A stretch of DNA of 64,000 bases. Origin: Ciona savignyi. Taxonomy: Eukaryota; Chordata; Ascidiacea; Phlebobranchia; Cionidae. The translations under genes and the position numbers were made by a program. The stretch is taken from the NCBI GenBank assembly GCA_000149265.1, contig CH001357.1, forward strand, positions 294,398 to 358,397, in the 5' to 3' direction. This document shows positions 21,503 through 33,470 of the stretch, one piece after another (the first letter of the stretch is position 1; every line of letters starts with the position of its first letter). Under the pieces are notes generated by a model, which was not told where the DNA came from, searched no databases, and saw only the letters and a list, made by a program, of their open reading frames with translations.

Positions 21503-22039
21503 TAGTCATGGTTATGTTATCACTTTTTTATGTTGTAAATTTAAATCAAAGTTCACAATTACCTGCTCATTGATATCAAACATGAATATCCTAATCTGAC
21601 CTTTTGCCAGTAGAATCGAAAATGTATTCCTTTAGAATACACCCATAACTGTATAACCAGCTGTGTATTATACTGCAAACCTATTATTAGCAAGATGCCT
21701 GTGCTTTGTAGCGTGTTGCTTTTTCAGTAGTGCAGACGCATAGTTTACAATCACCGCTCTCACATATGCAAACAACCCTACGTTGTCTTTGTAAAATATC
21801 GCCTTAAAATCACTTGTTACAATCAAAAAAAAGTTTTGCACACTTTCACCTTTCAGCTGTATATCGCATTCAACCATTTTTAATCACTGCTGAAATAAAC
21901 TTAAGCGAGAGCCATTTATGCATTTGGCTGTGTTTAATTTTTTTAAATTTTGACGGCTGTTGTTTTGCTATTATTGTTCGGTAACTGACTAAAATTAAGA
22001 AGCAAAACTAATCTTAATATATCCAGCAATATAGAAAGT

Positions 22040-22270
22040 TCAAAACCAAGGGGGTAAACACATAGGCAATCGCCAGATCACCTCGCGCCCACCGTCGGAA
22101 AAGGCGACGCGCTAAATAACTGAACATTGACCTATTGCAACACTTAGTTTAGTTGCAATGTCCGCTAAGTGTTTTGCTCAGGGGCACAACCGACTAGCTA
22201 GCAACCAGTCTCGATCCTACAATCCTTTGGTTGAAAGGTGACCAGCTAACCCACGAAGCTAATTGACTGG
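22040..22270 (-). mobile_element. tRNA-derived SINE, internal deletion
   Basis: AACCAAGGGGGTAAACACAT, CGCGCCCACCGTCGG, ACAACCGACTAGCTAGC, CCCACGAAGCTAATTG. Confidence 0.8.
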
Positions 22271-22384
22271 AAAAATAAAACCTAACCATTAACACAAGCA
22301 ACTATCTACAAATGGTTCCGATCCCCCAATCTTCCCATCACTGTACTGTGCGAACAAACAAATGTAGTCTAAGGCACCTTATGC

Positions 22385-22662
22385 TCTGGTCGATTAGCTT
22401 GGTGAATTATTGCATCGGCTTTCAGAAAAAGGATAGCAGTTTCGAAACTGATCGCTACGTCTTTGGGCAAGGCACTTAAAAGACAACGCCTAAAGCCAGT
22501 GAATAAGTTAATTCTACCAAACCAAAGAAACATCATCATACACAATGCACTGCAATCACTCTGGTAACCCAATAGTGGGCGTAAGGTAATCTGGTAATTA
22601 CCCATGCATTAACATCCCTTGCCTTTCCCATTCACGGGGATAAACATGAATATCCTATAGTC
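22385..22662 (+). mobile_element. tRNA-derived SINE, diverged full length
   Basis: CTGGTCGATTAGCTTGGTGA to GGGGATAAACATGAATATCC. Confidence 0.85.
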
Positions 22663-22941
22663 ATTATTGTTTCTTTTATTTAACACAATAAAGTAATAGC
22701 AGAATGTGATTACACTGTGTGCGACAACATACTTATTTTACTTCAAGTTATCCAGTAATCATAACATTTGTCTCTATCAAATAACCCTTCAATCCCATAC
22801 AAAACTTGAATTTCCAAATAGAAAAACGCAAGATGAGGATGTGAAATAAGTTTTTAAAATCCTGGTTAAATCTGTTATGGGGAAGATATTATTCTGCACA
22901 GTGTATTCGCACATTCACAAAAACATGGCGCCAGCGATAAC

Positions 22942-23133
22942 TCATTCGTCGTAAACCATCTGTTCAGGACCATGTATGACCAAGACACGTCGTACAGCTT
23001 GCTGAGTATGCGGGTATTCCTGGCTGATTCGATCCAGTATGTTCACCATGTGGTTCATACGATCGTCCTGTTTTTGCAGCTGTATGGGAGGAATTAAGTT
23101 GGGGGTAGGAATTGTATGCATAAAGAGTTGCTG
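22942..23133 (-). CDS. Candidate 3' terminal exon of an unrecognised gene
   Basis: On the minus strand an open frame reads ...LFMHTIPTPNLIPP, QKQDDRMNHMVNILDRISQ and ends VIHGPEQMVYDE with TGA at 22944-22942. A good acceptor (ACATACAG) lies at its 5' edge, and TTTATT on the plus strand at about 22676, the complement of a polyadenylation signal, lies some 260 bp downstream. The helical, amphipathic pattern looks protein-like but I do not recognise it. No other exon of the same gene is found nearby; the BIR exon at 30855-31761 is on the same strand but no link is shown. Confidence 0.4.
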   Translation of the reverse strand, partial: QQLFMHTIPTPNLIPPIQLQKQDDRMNHMVNILDRISQEYPHTQQAVRRVLVIHGPEQMVYDE

Positions 23134-23159
23134 ACTGTATGTCCAGTTGGTTCAATTGG

Positions 23160-23397
23160 TAAGTCCGATTAATTAGCTTCGTGGGTTAGTGCGTCGCCTT
23201 TCAGCCGAAGGGTTGCAGGTGCGAAACTGATCGCTATTTAGTCGGTTGTGTCTCTAAAGGAATATCTAAGGTATACACAACACACCGCAATAGGACCGGT
23301 AATCCAACGGTGGGCGCTAGGTGATCTGATAATTACCAATGTAAAAACGCCGCTTGCGTTTTCCCATTCACGGCGATAAACATGAATATCCTATATA
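23160..23397 (+). mobile_element. tRNA-derived SINE, internal deletion
   Basis: TTAGCTTCGTGGGTTAGTGC, GGTTGCAGGTGCGAAACTG to GCGATAAACATGAATATCC. Confidence 0.87.
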
Positions 23398-23439
23398 TAG
23401 CTTCAGTAGGCAATCCAAAGGCCGTGGGTCTAAAACCCG

Positions 23440-23555
23440 ACCAAAGCATTTTGGTTGGTTGGTTTAATCGGTAGACCGACAGATTAGCTTTGTGGTTTAG
23501 TAGCCTTCCGTATACTTGCGTTTTCCCATTCACGAGAATAACCATGAACATGTAC
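23440..23555 (+). mobile_element. SINE head-to-tail remnant
   Basis: GATTAGCTTTGTGGTTTAGT joins directly to GTTTTCCCATTCACGAG; the middle is deleted. Confidence 0.65.
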
Positions 23556-23723
23556 ACGAAAGAGGCGAACGAGTTTCGGTTGCGTCACGCTTGATTTGTT
23601 TTAATACCTACGAAACTTGTTCCATTTAAAACGGGAATAACTAAAAGCGCAATATAGGATGGTTATGGTGTGATAGTAGTAAAGAACGTCTGTTATAAAT
23701 TGTCCTACCATATGTAGGCACAT

Positions 23724-23912
23724 ATGAACCCAGCGAATTAATGGGTTTTACCAAATTGAAAGAACGTTTGAATCATACACAACACACTGCAATAGCTTTG
23801 GTAACCCGACGAGTGGGCGCGAGGTGATCTTACCGATTGCCCCGTGTGTTAACCCCCCTTGTTTTTTTAGGTATAATCACGGGGATAAACATGAATATTC
23901 TATCCTATCCTA
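23724..23912 (+). mobile_element. tRNA-derived SINE, head missing
   Basis: TGAACCCAGCGAATTAATGG to GAATATTCTATCCTATCCT, with the ATCCT tail repeat. Confidence 0.88.
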
Positions 23913-23949
23913 ATCATTCGTTGCAGCTAAAAGTATGGGAAAATTAAAT

Positions 23950-25323
23950 ATCATCAAACGATGTATAAATATATAAGCAATACAAAATATGTTATTCAAT
24001 ATTGCAAAGATCAGGTATTTTTGTATCTCAGAATAAAGCGACATGAACAAATTTCACCGGTCTAATATGGCTACTTAGTCACTCCTGTGATTCAACTGAT
24101 TTTATTTGCATCACTAATTTACAGGGCGAAAAGGGAGCACAATATTATCATAAGCCACTACTGACTAGAGTAGTTTAAAAACACGGCCTCCTGCTGCACA
24201 GGGTGATAAATATATATAGGATCTTACACAGTTGTTCCAACAACCGCCGACTTGTTGATTTATTAAAGCGATAAGTTTGTTCTAACAAAGGAACTTATGT
24301 TATAGATGACTCATCGAGCGTTTCGTCGGGAAAAAGGAACCATGAATGAACTGTTACGTCACAATACAATCCCCTTAACTTTACGCGAAGGAACTCGCGA
24401 CGGAAACTTCTGTTGCAGCAAGTGAAACTTCGGTGTCGGAAAACACGTCTGTAATACGACATTACCTATCACATGATACCTGTGACGATGTATTATGTCA
24501 CAATACAAACAATTACTCCTAATAGCGGCTAACGCTTTGTTATTTATTAACGAGCCTTCCGTCTATGGGTTTCGCTCCATATATGGTAAAGCTAACTTCA
24601 ATGGTATTTAATAATGTTTAATAATATTGTTTTACAAATAGCTTTTAATAAGTTTAATAATAATTTTTTAAACATGGCATTTAATAATGTTTAATAATAA
24701 TTTTTCCCAAATAGCATTTAACAATAAATTTTTAAACATGGCATTTAATAATGTCTAATAATAAATTTTTACAAATAGCATTTAATAATGTTTAATAATA
24801 AATTTTTACAAATGGCATTTAAAAATATTTAATAATAATTTTTTTACAAATTACATTTAATAATGTTGACAATATGATATAATTGTGAAAACGTTACCAG
24901 AAATGACTTAAAACCTTTGTTCCTTAAGTCGATTTCACCATTGTGACTAAAAATCCTGAACATATTTTTCCATTGATGAATCACACTAAGGTGAAAAACG
25001 TCAAAACAAAGAGTTCGGAATTTCAGGGGGAATCCCCTAAATTGAACAGACGGGAATGTCCTTTAAAAAACCGGAACAAATCCCCTGTTGGTTTTTGCTT
25101 TCGTCCGTAACACAAATAGATTTAATGTCTCCCGAAATCGCCGCGCATATATGGCTACTTATACGATGAATGACTCATGGGAATTTCCAAAGTGACGTAG
25201 TAAAGAACATAGGGGGATCACCTGGTAGGACAACCTATCAATATAGGGACGAATCATGCTGCAAATTAATCAGTGTACAATTGACTTCTTTGGGACACCT
25301 TAGCTTATTTTACAATTGAGAAT
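23950..25323. other. Spacer upstream of the galaxin-like gene
   Basis: Apart from the AT-rich repeat at 24595-24870 I see no gene. It should hold the promoter of the galaxin-like gene; no clear TATA box or site can be named. Confidence 0.4.
24595..24870 (+). repeat. Tandem AT-rich repeat
   Basis: About eight imperfect 30-40-bp units built from GGCATTTAATAATGTTTAAT and AATTTTTACAAATAG, in the spacer upstream of the galaxin-like gene. Confidence 0.75.
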
Positions 25324-28300
25324 ATGGCAGTATTAGTTAGATTCCTAATGCTTGGTATACTGGCAAGCATAGCTCAAGGTAATACTGTTTTTTATTGTTT
25401 TTTCATAAATGCCAGAAATCAATTAATGTTAACATAATAATGTTAACATCTACAAGAAACGCATAAAATAAACAAAATAATACGAAGTAAGAAAGGCGCG
25501 TCATAAGTAAAAGTAAAATATTAATTTGTTGCAGTTAATTAACGTAAGGTGATTTGTTTTGTTGTTTAGCTTAGGTTACTGGTGCGAATAAAGTTAGGAT
25601 AGGTTATTCATGTTTATCCCCGTGAATGGGAAAACGCGAGCGGCGTACTAGACCGTGAGTAAATAACTGTTTGTATACTATAGGGAGAAAGATGGCGGTC
25701 AGCTGCGAAAAACCAGCCACTTGTTACGGCACTAACGGAGATACATTTTTGTGCACGACCCAATCCTACTCCTGCTGTGTGGATGGGAAAGGATTAGCGC
25801 ACCTGGTCGACAGAACGATGGGGGAAGAATGCTGTATCGGTGAGTACATTTCGTAGGAAATCGTGGATTTTAAAGTAAATATGATATTTGTTTTAATTCC
25901 CGAAGTTTTGGAACGTTATAGTTTTTAATATGGCAAACGGTCGAAATAAATCGTCCGCAATCCACTTACCTAAGCCACAGTAGTAAGTAGAATACGAAAG
26001 GTCAGTGGTGCAATTTTGTTTCAGCCTTCAACTAGGTTCCACTTTGTGCCTTATACCATTTAAACAGTAGAGTTGTCTAAGTATACAATCGACTAGCAGC
26101 GACTGGCATTGATCAAATAAGTCGATTACTGAAGACCGCCGGTAAATTATAAGATATTTGTTTTGTTTTCGTAAATGGGGAAATTGTCCCAGCGGGCTAT
26201 CGCAGCTATGCCAATGTGTATTTTAGTTGTAGTAGAACCCATTAATCACTTTCCAGCGATATCAGTTACATCCTTTGAGATACCCGAGCGACTGGTTTCG
26301 ACACCACAACCGTTTGACTGACTGTCGTCAATCAAACTGGCTAAGTCGTGGTGTTTTGGTGCGTGGCAATGGTCATTAAAGTAGTGCTGCCTTACAGGTG
26401 CCCGCTATAGCCCGGTGTATATCCCGATGAAGGGAGAACATTGCATAGATGGTAGAGTCGTAGAAACAGCTCCAGTAACACACGCACCTATCTCAAACAC
26501 AGGTAATAGTTGTTTAAACTAGCTTAAATTTTTCATTTGCCCTAGTTTTCAACCTAAAGGCAAATTTAAAATTATGAAATTCGATTTTAATCTTTTAAAC
26601 TATATTTTGTTTAGAGAAAAATTCATTATTGCTTGTATTTTCTTTTTGCCAATCGTTAAAATACCTATTACCAACGTCACAATACAAAGACAGTTTTTAC
26701 TAACGTATTATAGCCACTTATCTATTTTTACTGGTATTTCTGTTATGGACAGTATACCGCTTAAGAGCTTTGATTTAATTAAATTGTAGTTTCCTATATG
26801 CTTTATTCAAAAGCTAGTCAAGCGGAATTTAAGCTACAACATAAGGCTAAGATTATATTGCCTTAATTCACCACAACTGTGTACATTAAACCACAGGGTA
26901 AAATAACGCTGCTTTTTCTTTTTTAGGCCTTTTTTTATAATTCACGATAATGGTAAACTTTAGTTTATAGCCTGGTATTTAAAAGTTTGTAAAAAAACAA
27001 ATTATTTCCACTAAACTAGTCTACCACTGGGTCTTTCACTAGTTCCCCTTTCCAAGCTGTTTGTATAGAGTCGGTAGAGGTAAAGGGACGTCACAATACT
27101 GTAGGGATTTGAGCAAACAATGCTAAAAGGAGAAAAGGGGCAAAGAAGAGGGGCGCTATAAACACTAATTCTAACTCTACCCCAAACATTAATCTAACCC
27201 CAAAACTAAACGTAACTCCAACCTAAGCACTGACACCAAACCTACCGCCATATTTTTCATTCTAGTTTGTACTTTTCCATCTTCTCTCTTTTCCTTCTTG
27301 TAGTTTTTCTTCGCAAACAACCATAAAATTTAAACGCGGCTTGGCGACTGGCGTGACGTCTTATGGTGCAATAGTCATGTAACTGAAGCGTGTCTTGAAA
27401 AGTAGCGATGTTATTCCGTTTCTATAGATTTGAAGTAAATATTACTAGGCTCAGTACCGGTGTTTTTCCTTTAGTTTTGTAGGACTGTAAAAGAACATAC
27501 CGGTAGGTAAATAAAAAGCGTTTATTAAGTACATACTAGTCAATTTGTTGATTCTTGACCAATACATAGGTATTTTCCACACTAACGTTTAAATACCACA
27601 TTTCTTCTTCTCTAAGAAAAGTTTCTAAACTTTTCCACGCGAGATTATAACGATGAAATATTTTTATCAAGCAAAAGCGCAAAGTCCGACCGGTTAGTCT
27701 GGCGGACGGTGGCGGTTTAGTGCGATTCCTTTTAACCGAAAGGTTGCTGATTCGAAACTGGTCGCTAGCTAGTCGGTTGTGTCCTTGGGCATTTGGCAAG
27801 CCACTTAACGGACATTGCCTGAACCCCGCGGATTATTGAGTTCTACTCAATTGAAGGAACGTGTCAATCATACACAACACACTGCAATAGCTCTGGTAAC
27901 CCGACGATGGGCGCGAGGTGATCTGACGATTGCCTTTACAAACATTGTACTTTACAAACATAACTAGTTATAAAGTTATATTAAAGATATTCGACAAATA
28001 GATTTGAAAATCTTAATTTTTACTGGTCAGCTTTATTTATAATAATATCTATGTTTTGCAGATCGCCTTGTTGAGTGTAATGACATCACACACCCATTGT
28101 GTTGTAATGGAGTACGCATCTCAAACAATCACCTTTGTGATCGAAGAACTGGAAAACCTGTTTTGAAGCGTCACAAGTCTCATAATGACGTATGCAACAG
28201 CAGCAGTTTCAACAACATAGTAAACGTAGGTTTTACTGTAGCATAGCAAACTTATAAATATGATAGATTTTAAGTTGGATTATCCAACCACTTTATATCC

Positions 28301-29826
28301 TGTGCAAGGCACTATATTGGGATCTTTTACCTAACACTGATTTTACTGTACACTTTTATCGAGGCTTTACAATATTAAATTTTATTTAATTTGTTTATTA
28401 TTAACAAATTAATGATGAGTTTTACTGCATATGGCATTAAGCTAACTAATCGCGCCCACCATCTGGACGCAATTTTAGTGTGTTGCGTATGATTCAGAAG
28501 TTTCTTTAATTTTGCAGAATCTATCATTCCACTTGGTTTAGGCAATGTCCGTTAGGTGCCTTGCCCAAGAACACACGCGACTATACTATAAAGAACACTG
28601 TAACTTTAGCAATTTAAATGTAGGCATTGTTTGTTTTAGGTTCTCTCTTAACGGTTTTATTACACAGACTTGCCGAAACGACCGATTGATAGTGAAACGC
28701 GACCAATGTTTAGATCGAGAGATGTTTCACTGTTGTCACGGGATTCCGGTGCTTAAAACTGGGCAAGCCAAGCAAGAGGCGTGTTGTGTCGGGGACCAAT
28801 GCCAGCGCAAAAGTAAGTTAAACGCACCGTCAACCCAAAGGTTTCGAACCAGATGTTGGTTAGGATGGGATATTCATGTTTATCCCCTAGGATGGGAAAA
28901 CCAAGGGGGTTATCACACGGCAATCGTCGGATCACCTCGCGCCCACCGCCGAGTTACTGGAGCTCTTGCAGTATTTTGTGTATGCTAGACACGTTCCTTC
29001 AATTTGGTAGAACCCATTAATCCGCTGGGTTCAAGAAATGTCAGTTAAATGCCTTGCCCAAGAACACAACCGAGTAGCTAGCGAACAGTTTAAAACCTGC
29101 AACCCATCGGTTGAAAGGCGTCGCACTAAACCGCCAGACTAACCGGCCGGACGATTGTAGGCGTTTAGTTTTTTTTTTCTTTATTACATTAAAGAAGAAT
29201 AGCACAGTTATTTAAAAACGAGGCACAATAAAACGGCCCAACCACAGTAGTTTAGTACGTCAGTAAATACACACGGTATAACGCTTCCTTAACCAAGTGA
29301 ATTAGTGGGTTTAATAAAATAGAATGTTGTACATTAGAGAACATTTTAGAAATAAAATAAAACTTTTTCCGAAAGTTCTCAATATGAATAGTATTCTATT
29401 AGTTTAAGTTTTTTCGGCTCAAAACATGTATATCTTATTATCTTATTTTGATAAGTCAACTTAATGTGAAAATCAACAGAAACTGTTGGCCGGTTCGAGT
29501 CGTCTGAGCCAGTTTTGGTCGCCATTCTTATCCAGAGGTCAACTCGACGAGGGAATCGGTGTGTGCACAAAGGAATGATGAAAATTGAGAGTCCTGTCCA
29601 GCCGGGAATACCAGAGGGCTGGCAAAATGCTATCATCCGGGAACGAAATACGCATTGTATTCCCTTGAAAACCGGCGAATTTTACTTCGTACTGATGGAA
29701 CGGCGGTCCAGTCAACTTTTTTCCAGCAGAATTAAGTTGACAAACAAGAATAAATACACCATCAAGAAATCATCACGCAAAATGGCGCGAAGTTATGACC
29801 GCGAAATGCAACAATGGGGATTATGA
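25324..29826 (+). CDS. Secreted cysteine-rich galaxin-like protein, six exons
   Basis: Exons 25324-25378, 25684-25839, 26398-26502, 28062-28225, 28668-28812 and 29513-29826 (the last acceptor could also be 29549), all phase-compatible; about 312 residues. The first exon encodes a signal peptide, MAVLVRFLMLGILASIAQG. The body has spaced paired cysteines: SYSCCVDGKG, EECCIG, HPLCCNGVRI, FHCCHGIPVL, EACCVGDQC. This pattern recalls galaxin-type repeats (CCxG) from coral skeleton and other secreted matrix proteins, so an extracellular structural role is likely but inferred. The last exon is basic (CVHKGMMKIES to MQQWGL) and lacks the repeat; its shape loosely suggests a netrin-like end, which I cannot confirm. 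SINE fragments lie close to several exon borders. Confidence 0.68.
25594..25650 (-). mobile_element. SINE tail fragment
   Basis: AGGATAGGTTATTCATGTTT and CGTGAATGGGAAAACGCG, in the first intron of the galaxin-like gene. Confidence 0.75.
26165..26335 (-). mobile_element. SINE, strongly diverged
   Basis: CGTAAATGGGGAAATT, GTAGAACCCATTAATC and CGACTGGTTTCGACACC. Confidence 0.55.
27115..27320. repeat. Dispersed repeat with AACCCTAAC-like core
   Basis: A block with ACTCTACCCCAAACATTAAT and TCTCTTTTCCTTCTTGTAG. Similar blocks at 43490-43660 (complement), 44005-44190 and 59860-60110 (complement). Confidence 0.5.
27685..27935 (+). mobile_element. tRNA-derived SINE, 3' truncated
   Basis: GTCCGACCGGTTAGTCTGGC with a small local repeat in box A, box B GATTCGAAACT, to GGTGATCTGACGATTGCC. 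Confidence 0.88.
28447..28582 (-). mobile_element. SINE middle fragment
   Basis: TCGCGCCCACCATCTGGACG to GGTGCCTTGCCCAAGAAC. Confidence 0.75.
28860..29153 (-). mobile_element. tRNA-derived SINE, full length
   Basis: GGATGGGATATTCATGTTTA to CGCCAGACTAACCGGCCGGA; 48 bp after the exon ending at 28812. Confidence 0.92.
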
Positions 29827-29874
29827 TGTTTCTTTTCCTTTAGCGTTCTAGTTTATTACAAGCTGCTGTAGACA

Positions 29875-29950
29875 ATTTGCTTTATTGTATATATCGTCTT
29901 GTGTCATAAATATTGCTTTATTATATATATCGCGTCTTGTGTCATAAATA
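29875..29950 (+). repeat. Two-copy repeat in the 3' region of the galaxin-like gene
   Basis: TTGCTTTATTGTATATATCG and TTGCTTTATTATATATATCG, each followed by TCTTGTGTCATAAATA, lie shortly after the stop at 29826. Confidence 0.7.
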
Positions 29951-30327
29951 CGGTAAAAAAAACAGACATTGTTTACCATCAAAGAGCGCGACTGTTGCTA
30001 TGACATTAAATATTGTACATTTTTTCATTGTGCCAAAACCTTGTTATCGCTGGCCTGCTGACTACTCATAGGTCTATGCAATTCCTTAGCATTATTTATA
30101 CATGCTGGTGCTGTTATTGTTTACCTTTAAATGCACATTTATATTATCCTTTTTATACTTTCAACTGTGTTTTGTACTTTTTTATTTAATGTCCATAGCT
30201 GCTTTAAAAATGCTTTTCTACTTAATTTAATGTACATAGACCCACATAGACTTTGTATATACAATATATTTTTGAAACATGTCAAACCATTGTGATAACT
30301 TGTTTATTTTATCCGTAATTTAAAGGG

Positions 30328-30572
30328 GGGATAGGATAGCATAGGATAGGATTGGATATTCATGTTTATCCCCGTGAATGGGAAAACCAAGGGTGTTAAC
30401 ACACAGGTAAATCGCCAGATCGTCTCGCGCATAGCGTTACTGGTGCTATTGCAGTGTGTTGTGTATATGAAACACACGTTCCTTCAATTAAGTAGAACCC
30501 ATTAATCCGCTGGGTTCAGGCAATGTCGGTTAAGTGCCTTGCCCAAGGACACAACCAACTAGCTAGCGACCA
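30328..30572 (-). mobile_element. tRNA-derived SINE, head truncated
   Basis: GATAGGATAGGATTGGATAT to CAACTAGCTAGCGACC. Confidence 0.88.
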
Positions 30573-31056
30573 TTTTTTTTAAATGTCATAGAGGAGCTAG
30601 TTAAAACATCAATATAAAAACTGTATTTGCGTAGTTCATATTGTTGACCTTAAGCCTTTATATCAAATGATTGTATAGTCGAAACCAGTAACTTTCTATT
30701 CGCACTGGACGACATACAACTGCAAACAAAATATTAAAGTATAAAATGAAACGATTAGTCTGTGGAAAACGCAAACGAAAATAATCAAACAAAAGCAGAA
30801 TTATTTGAGATAATTATCCTTTACACCAGATACTTTTGTTTTATCAATACTTACTGTGGAAATCACTTCGCGTGTTAAAACCAAGGATCGTCGTCTCTTT
30901 TGAAGCCCTCCATTGCAATACCAGCATTTCACACGATCTCTGTCGCGCGGAAAATATATGCGTGTTACTAGACCAAATAAGCACCAGAATAACTACATCA
31001 GCAATTTATCCTATATAAAATAATCCCGCGTTGGCAATCTGTCGAGGGGTTGCAAG

Positions 31057-31230
31057 CAGTGATGGAATCCAAAATTTTTAAAACAGGTTATCTTTTCTAA
31101 CGTACTTATTACTAACAACAGGTTTCCTAAAAGGTCTAATGTCTGTAAAAAAGCAAGAATCGGATCGGTGATTATCCCGACGTTCCAAGAACGGGTTCGA
31201 CCGAACCCATGCGAACCTTTTTAATCACTG
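31057..31230. mobile_element. hAT-like MITE inside the BIR exon
   Basis: Ends CAGTGATGGAATCC and TTTTTAATCACTG; flanks GTTGCAAG (31049-31056) and ATTGCAAG (31231-31238), 7 of 8 identical. It interrupts the BIR domain between VLA and IANAGLFYIG on the minus strand. Confidence 0.8.
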
Positions 31231-31440
31231 ATTGCAAGTACTTGTCGTAACGACCAACTCGCCAGGTTGCCAGTTAAAGTTTGCAACCCTGAGGTTTCAT
31301 TTCTAATATGTGGGTTGAATGGTTCGTTGCATGGGAATAATGAGGTGTTCGGGATTCCTGCTTCCCTGGTTTCTGATGGTGTTTCCATCACTTCCGGTGG
31401 TGGTTGTTGGACAGTTGCTGTTTGTCCTGGTAATACTGGT

Positions 31441-31735
31441 TGGATAAGATAATTATGTTTATCCCCATGAGTGGGAAAACCAAGGGGTTTAACACACAGG
31501 AAATCGTCAGATCACCTCGCGCCCACTGTCGGGTTACCGGAGCTATTGCTGTGTGTTGTATATATGATAGACACGTTTTTTCAATTTATTAAAACCCATT
31601 AATCCGCTGGGTTCAGGCAATGTTCGTAAAATGCCTTGCCCAAGGACACAACCGACTATAGCTAGCGACCAGGTTCGAATCTGCAACCTTTCGGTTGAAG
31701 GGTCACGCAATAAACCACTAGACTTATCTGCCGGA
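31441..31735 (-). mobile_element. tRNA-derived SINE inside the BIR exon
   Basis: ATAAGATAATTATGTTTATC to AGACTTATCTGCCGGAC; TGGTTG occurs on both sides as a short possible target duplication. On the minus strand the flanking frame continues across it. Confidence 0.9.
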
Positions 31736-31769
31736 CTGGTTGAAGTATGGTTTTTACACTCCTAAATAA

Positions 31770-33470
31770 GTGTTAAATCAAATGCATTTATGTGCTGCAA
31801 TTAGTGGAGTTTCATTTTATTTTATTTTTCCACTCTGAGACTCTTTTGGGCCACACGTGCCCCTAAAGTCGGTTCCCTCTCAGTACTGGCCGTACTTTAC
31901 TACCCACAGGCTTTATATCGTTTCGTCTTAATTAATTTTTGTTTGCACATTATTGTACTTTTGCCTAGGTTTGGCGACCGCGTATCCTATATTTATTTAA
32001 TTATATTCTTAAATGATGTGTTTTAACAATTGTTCGTGTTACCGTCCTTTGCTGTTCCTATGCCTTAATTTGATTCGTTTTTTTTTAAATAGAGGAAAAA
32101 AAAACTAAAATCTAAAAATATGGTTCTGTCTGGTGCACTGATAGATGGTTTGGCAACACAACAAGTCAAGTATTGCGATTGACAGTGACGTTGTTCAACA
32201 CTTCTCCTGCCGATATAGCTCGCTTCTCTATAGGTCGTTGTGCACTGGTTTGTGGAGGACTTCGTAAGATCAACTCTGTATGACAATAACCATAATTTTA
32301 GCTTTGTGATTATAGCAGCAGAAACCGGTGCTAGGTATCGTAACTGTTAAGATACACGTTAATAAATTATCTAAATTAACGACTTTAAACAGTTTTGGTA
32401 TTTTAAATAAAAGGTATATATTTGTGGTGTCAGTTCCATTAGCAAATTCGCAAGTTATACGCTGTGTTGCATCAAGTTTGGACTTCTACTCTACTTAAAG
32501 AAATCCCTTTTCCATTTTTAAGGACGATACCCCATACTACAATTTGTCCGATATCGATCTCCTTTCAATGACGATGACAAATCTTCTAATCTTTTTTGGC
32601 AGAGGATGATATACAGTTAAAAAGAGAGTTTTGGTTTTCAAAAAAAAATAAAAAAGAGTGTCGTAACGTTTTTATCTTATACAAAGGTTATAACGTTTGT
32701 TTCCTTTGTAAATGCTGTAAACCAGTGCTTCTCAAATGGTGCGCCGCGACTCATTGGTGCGCCACAGAAATTAGCTAGGTGCGCCACACGCATTTCGTAA
32801 ATTTACGACATAGTGTGCATATATTATAAACTACTAAACTTTCGAAAAGCAAAAGCTCTTAAAGAAACAGTTATTTCGTTATGTGGAAAATTTGGTGATG
32901 AAATTATTTAAATTAAAGTATAAATTTTCCATATTTTTCCTAAATTGTTTAAGTATTTAACATATTGTTTTGACTCGCCGTGCAAAGTGCGCCCGTTCGT
33001 TTCCTAATTGATCTCGGGTGCGCCACGAGGTCAGAAAGATCGAGAACCACTGCTGTAAACGGACCTCTCTTTTACATTTGTCCCGATATCGGGAATTCCC
33101 CCTGGTTTTCTGAAAAATTAAAAGTCGAGTCAAACTTTCGGCAAAAAAAGAATGAAAACGGTGAAAAATCAAAATGTGATATACATAAATTTTAAAAATC
33201 AGAAAATCGTCCTCTAAAACTAGTAGAAACTGTTTGGTATCGACATTCGTTTAAATTATTGTTTACTTTCGGCAATTTCTTTATGCAAACGAAATTTAAC
33301 CCGAGTCGTGGAGGCACGTTGCTTTTTTTCTCTTTGTGATGTTGTTTTTAAGTTCCGTCTTATTTATTTCACTTTTACTCCGTATTGTTTTAAACAGATT
33401 TTAAGTAGGCCATTAATTAGAAATTGTTGTTGACCCCTGTTTTTGCTGGTTGGGAAAAAGAATCCCAAAA
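31770..33470. other. Spacer before membralin
   Basis: Contains the hAT element 32723-33052 and no convincing coding region. The segment 33300-33470 is the likely leader and promoter of membralin; no core element is certain. Confidence 0.4.
32723..33052. mobile_element. hAT MITE with perfect 8-bp target duplication
   Basis: Ends CAGTGCTTCTCAAATGG and GATCGAGAACCACTG, flanked by CTGTAAAC on both sides (32715-32722, 33053-33060). Interior rich in GGTGCGCCAC words. No transposase. Confidence 0.93.

Larger units (their letters stand above)
30855..31761 (-). pseudogene. BIR (IAP repeat) exon, disrupted
   Basis: On the minus strand, after a good acceptor at 31762, a proline and glutamine-rich stretch (QPVLPGQTATVQQPPPEV) leads to a BIR domain: NPHIRNETSGLQTL, then IANAGLFYIG, DRVKCWYCNGGL and DDDPWF-HAK-FP, with a donor at 30854. 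A hAT-type element (31057-31230) and a SINE (about 31443-31735) are inserted. In addition two codons expected as Glu and Trp are stops, and there are one frame slip after CNGGL and an extra stretch after FYIG. Across the hAT the flanks join in frame in the BIR. Other exons are not seen, so this is a relic or part of a decayed IAP gene. Confidence 0.72.
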
